Assembly: GCA_018524725.1 (NCBI GenBank)
Contig: JAEUWP010000252.1
Coordinates: 62,001-126,000 of the forward strand
Length of the DNA: 64,000 bases
Reading direction: 5' to 3'
Source: Podaxis mareebaensis
Lineage: Eukaryota > Basidiomycota > Agaricomycetes > Agaricales > Agaricaceae
In this document: one piece after another, positions 20,955 through 32,136 of the stretch
Numbering within the stretch: the stretch's first letter is position 1
Layout: each line of letters opens with the position of its first letter
Translations under genes and position numbers: made by a program
Notes under the pieces: model-generated
Databases searched by the model: none
Told to the model about the DNA's origin: nothing
Seen by the model: the letters and a program-made list of their open reading frames with translations, nothing else

Positions 20955-21933
20955 TTTGTATTGTGGAATATGGACTGAAGGAACAGTTTATCGTTGGCTC
21001 TCGAGGTGGATTCTGCGGAGTGGTCTGGTGTTGATTAGATTACAGATGTTGTTTATTGTCAGGTGTGATACTAATCACAGGGGTGCCGGACCGGCGGACC
21101 GCCATCAGAACGTCTTTCTGGCCTAATATTGGAACCGTGGGACATGGTCATGGGCATCCGCTCCACTGGACCAACATGTTGGTCCAAGCAGGTCCAAAAT
21201 CCGAAGCTCATAAGCTGTTGTTGTACATTTGCGTGCTATTGTTGTCCAAAGCTATTGATGTCCGGTCCAATAGAATCCGACATGCTTCTCAGTGGGAATC
21301 ATCAATTTCTTCGCCTTCACCTGGCTCGTTCAGGAACAATTGCAAGTCCCAGTGAAGTATGGAAACGAATTGATTGATCAGCCTGCAAATGAGATCGAGC
21401 TTGACAGCATCAAGCACCGGAGAGCTTTATGGCTGTGTATGAGTCATTGGCCTTCATGGGCTTAATAGCACGAGGAAGCGGCAAGGCTACTTTGGACGGA
21501 GCGAGCCAAATATCGCACAATTGAGATCGACTTTGTTGCCACGGCATCGAGGCGTAAATGTGACTCATGGTACTCGATGAACCACGGCGTTCCTCCGACC
21601 GCGGAGTATGGTGAGAAGGCAGTACAGAATGTGCATAATCAAAAGTGGTGGCCCTGTCGTCATTCGTAACTGTTTATAATTCGGTGTGGATGAGAATACT
21701 CGTGCCGGGAGTCAAGATTACTAGAAAATAAGCAATAAAACCAGGCGCCACATAAACCCTAGCAGAGCTGAGTATTCCAGGTGACTGTTTCGACGAGAGC
21801 CACCACAAGGAGCAAGCTCAGACATGGTGGTGGAATACGCTGGGTGGTGCTTACATAAGCGAGGATGACTGGTTTACAAAGGTGTTTGTGACAAGGTTAG
21901 GGTTTCTGTTCTTCTCCCTACCTCCCATCGAGC
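20955..21933. other. Intergenic region with palindrome
   Basis: About 1 kb without a supported gene between two divergent genes. It contains a perfect 20-bp palindrome at 21167-21186 and further GGTCCA copies. Confidence 0.4.
21167..21186. repeat. Perfect 20-bp palindrome
   Basis: TGGACCAACATGTTGGTCCA equals its own reverse complement. Further GGTCCA half sites occur at about 21190 and 21263. It could be a dimeric regulator site or a cruciform-forming sequence; no function can be read directly. Confidence 0.6.
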
Positions 21934-23033
21934 ATGGAGACACTCAACCTCAACACTCTCGCAAACTCTCTCCCAATGGCACAGCAGAAGGCAGAGCAGG
22001 AACTCCTCAACAACTTCAAAGGTATATACTTTTTATGTTTGGAAATTATTAGAATAATTCAGCTGACTTCCTAAAAGCCGCGGCACTCAGCATTACCACG
22101 CTCTATCGTTCTTCACGCCAGAATGCCAAACGCGCCTACAATGCAGGATATGCCGCTGCATGCCAGGATCTTCTGACGATGATTCAACAGGGCGTTTCTG
22201 TGGGAGGATTGGGCTCCTCCGCATCAGAATCATCGCACGGTGCAGATAACGATGGTATGACGGTTGGTCGAATTATGGACTGGATAGAAGCTCGGCTGGA
22301 GGCTATTAAAGCCCAAGAGGAGGAAGAAGATGAAGAGGAGGAGCGGGAAAAAGAAAAGGAGCGCGCGAGAGCAGCGCCCTCAGTACCCCCAAATCACAAC
22401 AAACCAAGTGTTCCACCGGCTTCTTCCAATAGCGTAAGTTCTGTCACACACCTTGCGAATGCGATATTAATCAATGGTTTTCTCTAGTTACTGTCTTCCG
22501 CTTCTCTTCCCACTCCGAGCTCGCCAGCGTTGACGACCTCAAACCACCTTCCGGAACCAGCCAGCCCATCACCGCCTCTTCTTCCGGTGAACACGCTACG
22601 ACCTACGCAACGCAGCAAAGCTAGAGCCGCGCTGAAAGGAGAGTCCTCTGCTTCATATCCCAGCTTCCCGGCAATCCCCTCAACGCCAGTCTTCAACTTC
22701 GCGCCGGAAACGGTAACCCCCATCAATCCTCCCATCTCCTTCCCCGAAACGCCAACTGTCCCCACTGCGGGCACCAAACGACGCCATGCGATGATGATGA
22801 TGCTCGACGCCGCTTCTGGGCCCACTACCGCCGGTAATATGTCGGCGGCCCAGTCCCCGTCAATGGGGAGTTCACCTGCGTCCCAGCCTGGCCTATCTGC
22901 CTCCATTCGTCGGAGGACGAAAAGCACGCGGGGACAGCAACAGAATCAGAACATCAACGTTGTCCAGCCTTCTAGTGAGGCAATGGACATAGAAGATGAA
23001 GGTCGGGAACGAAAGCGTGTGGCAAGGCGTTGA
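21934..23033 (+). CDS. DUF4588/HAPSTR1-like nuclear protein
   Basis: A three-exon gene of about 320 residues. Exon 1 has METLNLNTLANSLP. After a short intron, exon 2 has the conserved helical block ALSITTLYRSSRQNAKRAY with NAGYAAACQDLL, then a Glu-rich coiled stretch. Exon 3 is Pro/Ser-rich and low complexity, with TKRRHAMMMM, and ends in a basic cluster (RERKRVARR) that could act as a nuclear localisation signal. The 'LY+.S...++AY..G...A' block resembles the DUF4588 family (human HAPSTR1, a HUWE1-binding stress regulator). This link is by eye and should be treated as tentative. The gene is intact. Confidence 0.55.
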
Positions 23034-23720
23034 ATGGCGCACTGCTAGCACGTCCAGCACTCCTTTTCATTCGTTTCTGGCTTTCCTCTGCTATCATTAT
23101 TAGTTTAGGTTCCCCCCTGGTACTTTCCTTTTTCCCTTTTCCCTTCACCTCTTCTTTCTGTCCCCTCCCTTTATCTTCTGCACGATACCAAATGTACCAA
23201 AACCCTACACATTTCATTTGCAGTAGTATAGTTGTCATTAGCTCTAGCATATCACCCTTTCGATGCATGCTATACCTTACGGATACTCCGACATGACCCG
23301 CCCTTACGATAACGTCCTTCCTTTGTTACGCTCCTTTTCATTTTCTGACTCAATCAATCTCTGCCCTTTGATGCGTAGCGTGCTACGAATTCCAATTATC
23401 TTGTAATATCTCAGATAATACCTCTGAAGATGTACTTATACTACGATCCACTAGTAACGAATAGACATTAATCGCCCTCAAAGCCCGATTACCTCAGGTC
23501 TCAGGAGGCGGTACTCGCGTCCAAGCATGTAATGGAGTAGCGAGTAGGGTCGCGAGTAAATTAATAACGATGACGATAGTCTCCAACCTGGGCGTCTAAC
23601 AAATAGCACTATAAATAGAGGTCGACAGGTCGTGGGTTATTTCCGTGTGATCAACCTAGAGATAGATAAGATAACTGATAATCGGATTTCTGCAATGATC
23701 AAGATAGTTCTTTCATCTGC
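23034..23720. other. Intergenic region
   Basis: Contains the presumed pyrimidine-rich 3' UTR of the preceding gene. Nothing else is recognised. Confidence 0.4.
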
Positions 23721-23729
23721 TTATAGAAT

Positions 23730-24152
23730 ATAGGCGTCGACAACGCTCCCTTCTGGTATCATCAACGTGCCCAAAGGACCACCCCTCTTCCCAAACGTAC
23801 CCACCAACAAAATCACACCGATGATGTTGGCCGACTTCGAAAACGGAGTATGAGCATATTTCGACAGTGCAACCGAAACAGTCAAGGAGAGTAAATGAAC
23901 GGCGAGCATCGTAAACGCCTGTTCAGGATGCCCACCCATCATCAATTGGATCAACAGCCAAGATAAGAGCTTCAAGAAGAAACCCTTTGATGAATTTATG
24001 AAACTACTTCGTTCACGCTTTTTGAAGAAAGACTGGCATGAAGAACTTCAGATGGATATCATCTCTGCACGTACGACGGAGTCGGAAGACTTTGAAGTTT
24101 GGGTAGAACCCTTAGTGGCAAAGAATAACTGTCTAGACGGGACAACATCATA
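23730..24152 (+). pseudogene. Degraded retrotransposon gag-like fragment
   Basis: One + frame reads TTLPSGIINVPKGPPLFPN, LADFENG, stop, AYFDSATETVKESK, stop, then INWINSQDKSFKKKPFDEF, MKLLRSRFLKKDWHEEL, and ends near NNCLDGTTS-stop. The 'F.eFm..LR.rfL..dWhe.l..' block followed by 'dFe.wv..L..kN..L.gt' is the layout of fungal Gag-type polyproteins. Two in-frame stops and the absence of downstream protease/RT show a dead relic. The minus-strand frame over the same bases (84 codons, hydrophobic) is a shadow. Confidence 0.5.
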
Positions 24153-25241
24153 ATTCAAAGATGAAGATTTATTTGTACCGTCACCGCAAACCTCTGCGAA
24201 CCCTTACGGAAGAAGGAAGCATCTATCTACGTCTATCTGTATATATATACCTATCGTGTTATGCCTTATTGGTTAGTACACGTGACGTCTTAAGCCTACC
24301 AGGCTTACACTCCTCAAACCTGAATCTCCGTAAGGCACAGGAAGTATGTGAATCAGCAAGCCTTCTCTATGAGGAGAGACAAGACCCAAGATTATCCCTA
24401 CTTATGTACAAATATTATATCCTAAAATTCCGCACTTTGACTGGACCAGAAAACATTCCCACGCTTTCTGACAATAGATTCGTGCGTTTCTCGTTGACAC
24501 AGCTCAGAAAGGCTCTTATATTTCAAATTTTCGGAGAAATTTCTCCAGATTTCGGGGACGCGATGTCTGTAGGCATAGCTCAAGTCCTGCAGAGACCTGT
24601 GGTCTGTGACATGTGACGTGTCGAAGTGCTGGACTTCACGCTGTGTGACGTGGGACACCTGTTGCTCGCGCAGGAAAATGAACCTCGGACTTCCGGCGTG
24701 CAGTACCACGGAGCCCTTCTATTAGTCCTGGCATGTGTTGACAGTCCTTGCATATTAATTGTGGTTGACATCTTCCATATCAGACCCTCAAACCTCACTC
24801 CTTAATGCATCCCTCTATAGCGGATAATTTCTTGCGCCGTGAGGTGCCTTTCCGAATTGGGGTCAGGTTCCGGCACTCCCATCAGGACTGACAGGATTCT
24901 GAGTTCTCTAACAAGTATGCTGTCCGGTATTCATGAACTCAATGGACCGTTCGGCGTTGAACGCTGAGTGAGCGTCGGAGGTCACAGCCTTTCAATCCCC
25001 ACCCTCAGGTGATCATTCTTCTGAAGAGAAGGCGGTGGCTGCAATGAAGACGGTGTATCTATTTCGCCATCAAGGAAAACCATGACATAACGTTCATGCC
25101 TGGCAGGTGGAACGGTCCGCTGAGGACTAACAGTAACTCTCATCCTGGCTCATGCGCGATATGTGCTGGGGGTATAAGTAACCACAATGATACTCTTCCA
25201 GTGTTCCCCAACCCGGTATCACTGGCATCTCCTCCACTATA
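24153..25241. other. Intergenic region
   Basis: An ATG-initiated frame of 151 codons (24161-24616, +) matches nothing known and follows directly on the gag relic, so it may be decayed element sequence. Nothing else is supported. Confidence 0.35.
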
Positions 25242-26043
25242 ATGTCCGAATCTAAAGAGAAGCCTGTCACTATCTCCCCAGGTCTTTACCGTATCCTCCC
25301 TGAGGACCCCCTGGACCACAAGAGGAGAGGACCTGGTGAGGACGTAGGCATACCCGTCGAACCACCTCCACCAGTATATGCAACCGCACCAGAGGAAACC
25401 AAGTACCCAATTACTCTACAGTCTGAAAACAAAGGACGCGAGCGTCAAATTGTACGTTATGGATGTAATTCCTCCTCCCATCACTGATACCATTCACATT
25501 GGCTGAACAGTGGCAAGTCAAAGTTGTCGACGAAGCCAACTACATTTATACCATCGAACGTGCTGACCTTGTATGGTTGCCTCCCGAGTATCCGCCCACA
25601 TTCGGTATCTTTGGTGAGCTAGAAGATCGCAAACCGATCTCTTGCATGGAAGGAGCAGCCGAGAACCCACACAAGTGGATGATTCTCCATGTGCCGCCCA
25701 ACAAACCCTGGCTTCAACAGTCAAAGTTCGCGTACGTCTTCATTCAGGGTTAGTTCTATTAGCGGTTGCTGAAAGTGTACTGTTCAGCATCTTCCCTGTC
25801 CCCGAGGCTGGCCAACTGCCCAAGTATTTTGCTGATGATGGGACCGCGAAGAAGAAACAAGTTGAAGTCCAAGCCGAAGCTTTGGGACTGCCCGAGGTGA
25901 GAATATTGCAAAATTCCAGGTTAGATAGTAGCATGACTGAGTATTGGTGACAGAGCATGATCCTCAGGACGGTGGGGGGATCTGAGGTTATTCAGGCTTG
26001 GTACTTCGAATCAATTATGCACACCCAAGATGGCGGGCAATGA
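25242..26043 (+). CDS. Beta-trefoil protease-inhibitor-like protein, copy 2 (I66-like)
   Basis: A paralogue of the gene at 18788, on the same strand with the same four-exon layout. Exon 1 has ISPGLYRILPEDP and ends ERQI. Exon 2 has WQVKVVDEANYIYTIERAD, VWLPPEYPPTFGI, NPHKWMILHVPP and PWLQQSKF. Exon 3 has IFPVPEAG and KYFADDG. Exon 4 has MILRTVGGSE and WYFESIMHTQDGGQ-stop. It lacks the last few residues (PTGGAC) of copy 1. No signal peptide is seen, so it is cytoplasmic or unconventionally released. The I66/ricin-trefoil link rests on motif spacing only. The three intervening loci suggest an old local duplication or transposition rather than a fresh tandem copy. Confidence 0.55.
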
Positions 26044-26510
26044 GGAAGCACGTGTTCACAAATGTATTAGTATCGCTAGGAATTTATGCCGACTGAATAT
26101 GAGCTAACACATTCTCTAACGCATACCGCGGTTGACAATCTATATGGCTCTGTAACTCGCGTCGTAGGGACAAAAGTTGCTAACAAGTCGGCGATAAAGG
26201 TGTCCGCGGGTCACTGGTCACCCCTTTTGGCCAAACACTCCCGCACGTATGCTTGCCACGACGTCGAACACCCACTTGAGACACAAAGGACCTCGAGCAC
26301 GTGGTAGCTCTTTGCGCCATGGAAGCGATAACTCGTCGGCGTCAGATTTCGTCCGATTTCATACCCTGGCTCCCAAACGATAGCAACATTTTGTGGCCAT
26401 ATCTACACAAGCACAAATCATTTTATACAAGAATACATTTATAGCGATAAAGAGGGGGGGGGGGCAGGTATCATCCGTTCAAATAAAAGGGGGTAGAAGT
26501 CTAGATTTAC
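26044..26510. other. Intergenic with an 11-bp G run
   Basis: The 3' ends of two convergent genes meet here. A run of 11 Gs occurs at 26454-26464. No gene is supported. Confidence 0.45.
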
Positions 26511-29500
26511 TCAAAGTATTAGTGGGCTTTTCGACACACCGTTTCCAACATGCGCAAACCGTTCTAAAACCTCCACGACGACATTACCTGCCTTTCCGTC
26601 TTCCTTCACCTCCTCGGAATCTTGGTCTATTTCAGTGCTAGGAACCGCAGTTTGCCCTTCATCAAGATCGAGCCTCCAGCGTGCATCTGTCCCTCGTTTA
26701 CTGGTGCTAACCGTAACGCTTTCCGCATCTGCCCCTTCGATCTCATTCATCCTCCTTAGCAGCGGTTCATCCGAACTAATCACCAGCACGAAATCAATCT
26801 CGTTCGCGAGGCCGCGGGTTTCATCAACTCGGGCCGCGGCTGCTGAAATGGTAATGTTCGGGGAAACGGGAGAGCTGAAGGTGCCGTAAGGTTCTGCAGA
26901 AACGACGCGGCCCGATCGAACAGCGGCAGACGAGCTAGCGGGTCCTCCTGGTTGCAATATTGTACCGACTGCGGTAGATCTTGAAATGTTACCGGGAAGA
27001 ACAAGGAAGGAGTTCTTGCCAGGAATGATACGTAAACCGTAACGCTCCCCTAGACTGTCGAAGATGTGGTTTTGAGCTTCGGCTGCTTGCCTCCTGGCCC
27101 ACTGCCTATCCGCGGTATCCGCTTGGGGACGTCCAGTCCAGTAGCGCCAAATTATGGAGGCTTCTCTCTCTTCAATGATAGACCCAGGCGTGCGTTCCGT
27201 GAACTGATTGTGAAGTGAGTGTGTGGGTACCCGAGAGATCGAGTAGGCCTACATAATTCAATATCTCCAGACAACTGCTCTTCCATGTTAAATTGAGGTT
27301 TGCGACTAGGTTGACCCATTCTCCCCCGCCATTTCTTCCAGGTCTTGTTTTGATATAACAACCGTTCTCCGCTCTGCAAGTTACATTAACAATCAGTCCG
27401 AGAAATGGCAGTATGGCAAAGTAAGTGCTTACACAATTCCAATGTTCGGAACCTTTTCTGCGACACGGTCCAGTACACCTCTCACGGGCAATCCACTGAG
27501 CAACCAGACCTCGTTTCGCTTGTCTTCCGCAAGGTTCTTTAGGGCTTCCAAAGGTTCCTCTGGTATCTTGAAATCACCGTTCAGGTATGCCTGGAGACCT
27601 TTGCGAGTAAGATCCCTTCTCCACAAGGTTCCCTCGAAATCGACAAGGATAAGGCGGCGCTGGGAATGCCTATATCTACGTTGAAAATGAGCGATCGCAA
27701 AAGTGTCTCATGAGGTCTACGCACCGGGGAAGGACTCGGGTTAGATCTAATGGCGGGACATCCTCAATATCATCCAGATAATGTTCGGAGTGCGCTCGGA
27801 TGACTCGGCTGAGGAAACTGCTGACGAAAGCTTGTGAAGTCTGTGTCGTCACATGATTATGTAGTTCCTGCGTACAAGTCGCTCAGCCAAAATCAAGGTA
27901 GATATAACAGAAACTAGAATACCATCCAACGAGCTTTGCTGTCCTCCGGATCCATTGTGAGGGCAGAGTACATCGCATCTGCAGTGCCCCGGGTATCCCA
28001 TGGATTGATGGCTATGCAACTCCTAAAACCGCTATAACTATACGAGCCTGCGAACTACCAAGATCCTTAGTTATCATTTGAAACCTGGGGATCTGTCTAC
28101 TCACTTCGCTTAGAATCAATCCTCCTGGGTTTTCTTTTCCTTCCTGACACTCAACGAACTCATGTGTTCTGAGTGCCATGCCTTCTCTGAGACTCGTCAC
28201 AATAAAAGCATCGGCAACAATTAGTAGCGCGAGATATTGACTGAATGTCAAGTCTTGGACCTTGTGATCATCGTCACCGGGAATTCAATCAAAACAGGAA
28301 ACGATGCCCACATGTAAAAATACGACGGGTTGATATGTCAAAGTTGAGAACCTAGAGTTGACCCTGGATACTGCGTCGGCTACGCCGCCAGCCAACTCGT
28401 TGGATTCGGTCGTTTGTAAAGCAACTTGGATCAGTACCACCTGGGTCGCTAGTTTCAATACAGCCGAAACGAAGACAGAAAAGGGTGACAGACCTTTCCC
28501 TGGAACTCCGTGTATCGTTCCAAGAATCGTTCAAAGGCTTGAATCTTGTGCCTTACGCCCTGAATCTCATCGAGCTTGTCCCTCCCAACGACGATCTTCA
28601 TGCCAGCGTAACGTTGTTTGAGTACCAACACCCATTCTGCTACTTCTGGTTCTTTCCTGAAGCCGTGTTAATGTTCCGATAAAAGTGGTGGCCAGATGTG
28701 AGACTCACTTCCTCTCCTGGAGGCGCTTCACATCGATGCCCATAGGGAATGATCCAACGTCCACAAACCGTTCACGCTCCAAAGCTTTGGTATTCTCCTC
28801 TTCCGCCTTCACAACCTCTTCCGCTAGTTTAGTTTCAGGTGTTTCCTTCGGCTCTTGAGCCTTTTCGCGCAAGCATCCGACTCTAACCAGCTCTTCCACC
28901 TTTACTAAACGACCCTCGTCTCCTTCGGGTATACGGATGCCTTTGGGTAACGCCTCAAATGCTAAGATCCGACTGACGGTTTGGCGGAAATGACGAGCAT
29001 AATTTGGGGTCTGGAAACCGACGAGGTCTGCCGCCATAAGACCAGAAAGAAGGTCGCGTCGCACGGACAGGCACCGGAAGATTTCTGAAGAAGGAAAGGC
29101 GACGTGCATAAAGAATCCAATAGGGGTGGAAGGGGGTATTTGGGTTGAGGACCTCAAAAGAAGTGGGAGGAGCATGAGGTGGTAATCATTCACCCAGACT
29201 AAACGCGATGAGACAGTGCAAACACAGACGGGGATCATGGGACTCACTAATGTCGCCCTCCTGATAGTTGGCAATGATAGCATCTGCGAAGCGCTGGTTG
29301 ACAGCAACATATTGTTTATATGAGGCAGATTCATAAAATAGTTTCGTCTTCGGAGCGTCCGGTACAGCATAATGAAGAGCTGGCCAGAGAACCTGTTTAC
29401 AAGTCAGCCATGCACAGAGGCGAAGCGCATACACCCAACCTGATGACAAAATTCGTCGTAACAACTCTGGAATTCAGCATCCGGAATCCAAACGGGCAGA

Positions 29501-30228
29501 CTATTCTGCTCCATGAGCATACGGGCATCAATATCGTGTCTGACGGCCTCCCCAAATCCATCGGTGCAAGTTCCCAGGGTGCCGACCCACAACTTCTTCC
29601 TTAGCTTGCTGCCCACGCTCTCCACCGCGTTCTTCAAACCACCATTGCAGCGAGGATTGCTTTCGAAGTGCCAAATTTGGCTGTGGTTGTTCGCGGGAGG
29701 ATGACGTGAAGCTGAGCGTGAGTGCTTGCGTTGAAGGCGAGACTCGGCATTGCTCGAAGATGGTTGCTTGCGGGAGGTAGGGGGAGATGGGTTGAGCGTC
29801 GAGGGTGTACCAGATTGTTTGGTGTCCTCAAGCCGCTCGCTCACAGCGTCTGCGAACCGGGTGAGCTTTGTGAACGGGTTAACGGTTTCAGCCGCAGGGG
29901 AGCGAGTTGCAGGGGTAGCGTTGCGGGTCTAGGGAGGGTCCCTGAGTCAATATATGCGCTAGAAATTGAGGAAATATAGCCGGCACACCTTATCTTTCAA
30001 GTCCTCAACAATGCTTTTGATAGGCAGAGTCAAAGAAGAGCCGCTGGACTGTCGGGCATGCGAGCTCAGCGGTGGACGAGTTGGTTTCGCATCAGGGGTT
30101 GAAGGGAATTTGGCAGGCAAATCAGTTTGGGGGATATCCGGGGTGGCAGGGGCGGACTCGCCGAGGACGGCGGTGGTGGGGAGAAAGAGAGAGGCGATGA
30201 CAACGCGGTGGTTTCTGAGACTGGTCAT
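26511..30228 (-). CDS. Trehalose-phosphate synthase complex protein (TPS-TPP fusion, probable regulatory subunit)
   Basis: A long multi-exon gene. The N-terminus MTSLRNHRVVIASLFLPTTA has the 'RviiaSLFLP' start of the Tps2/Tps3/Tsl1 branch, followed by a Pro/Ser-rich linker. The TPS glycosyltransferase domain includes KLWVGTLGTCTDGF, VWVNDYHLMLLP, MHVAFPSSEIFRCL, LVGFQTPNYARHF, GSFPMGIDVKRLQ and SLREGMALRTHEFVECQ. The C-terminal phosphatase-like domain starts LILVDFEGTLW and has EVWLLSGLPV. In active TPP enzymes the first motif is D-x-D-G-T and the second SGR. Here the second Asp is Glu (DFEGT) and the Arg is Leu, so phosphatase activity is doubtful. I therefore favour a Tps3/Tsl1-type scaffold or regulatory subunit of the cytosolic trehalose synthase complex (stress protection), with Tps2 as the alternative. 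The stop is at 26511. Confidence 0.85.
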
Positions 30229-30604
30229 TGTGTTAAACAACGAAGGCGTGCATAACCCGCGAGTGGATATATACCGACGTCATGGTGCTGCCATATCCGG
30301 CCATCGACGTCCATCGATCATGCTCCGCGGTTTCTCCGCCCGGCCAGACCCGGAGCTCGCTCCCGCAAACGTACGTTTACGCAGTTTTCCTCCCGAACAT
30401 GCACCGCATCGTATGGAGTTAGTAGTGGTGAATGTGCATCATCTGTGATACTGCGATCATCTGTCCTCGTCGAACTTGACGATAACATCTTATCTTATCA
30501 CCGGATGACGTGCAGATAGTTTTCTGTCTATAACATAAAACCAATTATACATTACTTATGTTGTCATCCACGCCATTAAGAAGGATAAAAAGATCTATGT
30601 AGAG

Positions 30605-32136
30605 TCAAGCACTTCGCTTGTGATTGACGTCATTCCTAGGATGTTCATTCTTCAAGCGCCGAGTTAATGTCCTGTAGGTCGTTAATAGGTTCTGTGACAT
30701 ACCGAAGTCGTGACTCACATCTGTAAACCTCCTGTTGAAAGTAACGCCTCTAGCTTGCAAAAGTGGTAGATCGTAGACGTCTTCGTGCGCCCGTATTTCA
30801 TCAGGTGCGCACTGGGTACAACAAACTACCACCGAGACTTCCTGCAATCCTGGCATCGACGTCAACGCTGAGTCCAGTTCACTCCACCCTGTTGCCTCAG
30901 GGGCTCCTTCGTCTGCTTCATCTCCAAAGCGATGGAAAAACGAGAGCTGGACCTTTTGCAATGACTGCGGACCTCCATTAAACAGGGCCCCCAAGAACTT
31001 GAAAGGGTGGTCTTCCTCGAGATATCCACCCCGAGTGGTGATGTATACACGCGTCGAGAAGCTCCGCAACTTGATCATCCTGTCCAGGCGGATGTTCCTA
31101 ACATATAACTGGACCAGGCTATATGCTGCACCAGAAAATGAGCCGAAAATATTACCCGCGCTTGAACAATTTATCACTTACCTTCGTGGGTGAAAAATAG
31201 ACCCAAGTTCTCGAGGGAATTTTGGCAAGCGGTAAGCAGAGAATTGATGTCATCTGGCCGGTCACCCTCTCCATCACGATATTCTAGTCGCAATTCCTTT
31301 AAACAACCGAACATAGACCGCCCAATGTCATTTGAAAGAAAATGGATCCCGAGGAGGGTCAGTCCCAATTCCCTGTTATCCATCCTGAAGACCTCCAGGG
31401 ACGGTGATACAACAGGTCTTTTAAACCCCACGAAGACCGACTGCATAAACAATACATGTTCAATCTCGACTTTCTGCAATGTTCGCCCCCAAAGAATTAA
31501 CTGCATGGGAAAATGTTCTAAGTCACGTAGCTTCAATTCCCTCAGCGTAGGGACCTGCAACAGTGCCACCAATCCGTCCGCAAATACCCTGTGCCTCCAC
31601 TCCAGTTCAATGCCAGATATTTCCAGCTTCTCAACAGCCTTCAATTTCCTGACGAATTTCCCCAACAAGCAATCCACGGTTTTTCCTCCTCCCGGAATAT
31701 TCCAAGCGCCGTAGTGGTTCTCAATCTTCAGCCACCTAATCAAACCCATGATATGGGTATGACAGTCCCCATGTGCAATCGTATGGACCATCCCTCCCTC
31801 CCTAAACGCCCGGTCGCCATAATCGCAGCTGATCGTCAAGTCCCGAAAAAGCCGACTCTGGCATTTACGTCGGAAGAATGAGCACGAGAGTGCGCAGGCC
31901 ATTAGGTCGGTTTTCTCTTCCACAGCATTGAAAATACCCTCTATGATCTCCAGCGGCAATTTCAATCCCTCGGTACGCATCCCGCCAGGCGCTCTAGGCG
32001 AACTCGTATTTGTCTCCGACACCCCGTTATCCGCCTGCACAAGAGCATTCACATCAACCTCGTGTGCAGTGTCAACAGCACCCGAAAATAAGTCGGCAGA
32101 ATCAACAGCGTCGAGATTGTTGTCGAGAGCCTGCAT
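30605..32136 (-). CDS. F-box-like protein with leucine-rich C-terminus
   Basis: A two-exon gene. Exon 1 (ATG 32136, MQALDNNLDAVDS) has the F-box-like stretch LKLPLEIIEGIFNAVEEKTD, LMACALSCSFFRRKCQSRLF, then leucine-rich segments (LRELKLRDLEHFP, LKELRLEYRD, SLENLGLFFTHE). A canonical GTAAGT donor and a TGCAG acceptor around 31130-31180 join to exon 2 (AYSLVQLYVRNIRLDRMIKL and LQEVSVVVCCTQ), ending at 30605. Agaricomycete genomes carry many such lineage-specific F-box/LRR proteins, thought to recruit substrates to SCF ubiquitin ligases; the substrate here is unknown. It converges on no close neighbour. The in-frame GTG upstream of 32136 is not used as a start. Confidence 0.7.

Noticed and set aside
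23721..23975. A hydrophobic 84-codon minus frame that looks like a membrane protein
   Set aside because: It begins with a non-ATG codon and lies antisense to the gag-like frame, which better explains the sequence.
24161..24616. ATG-initiated 151-codon frame
   Set aside because: No recognisable domain or splice context; directly downstream of a retroelement relic.
26454..26464. Run of 11 G residues
   Set aside because: A simple homopolymer in a convergent intergenic region; possibly prone to sequencing error, with no sign of a G-quadruplex series.
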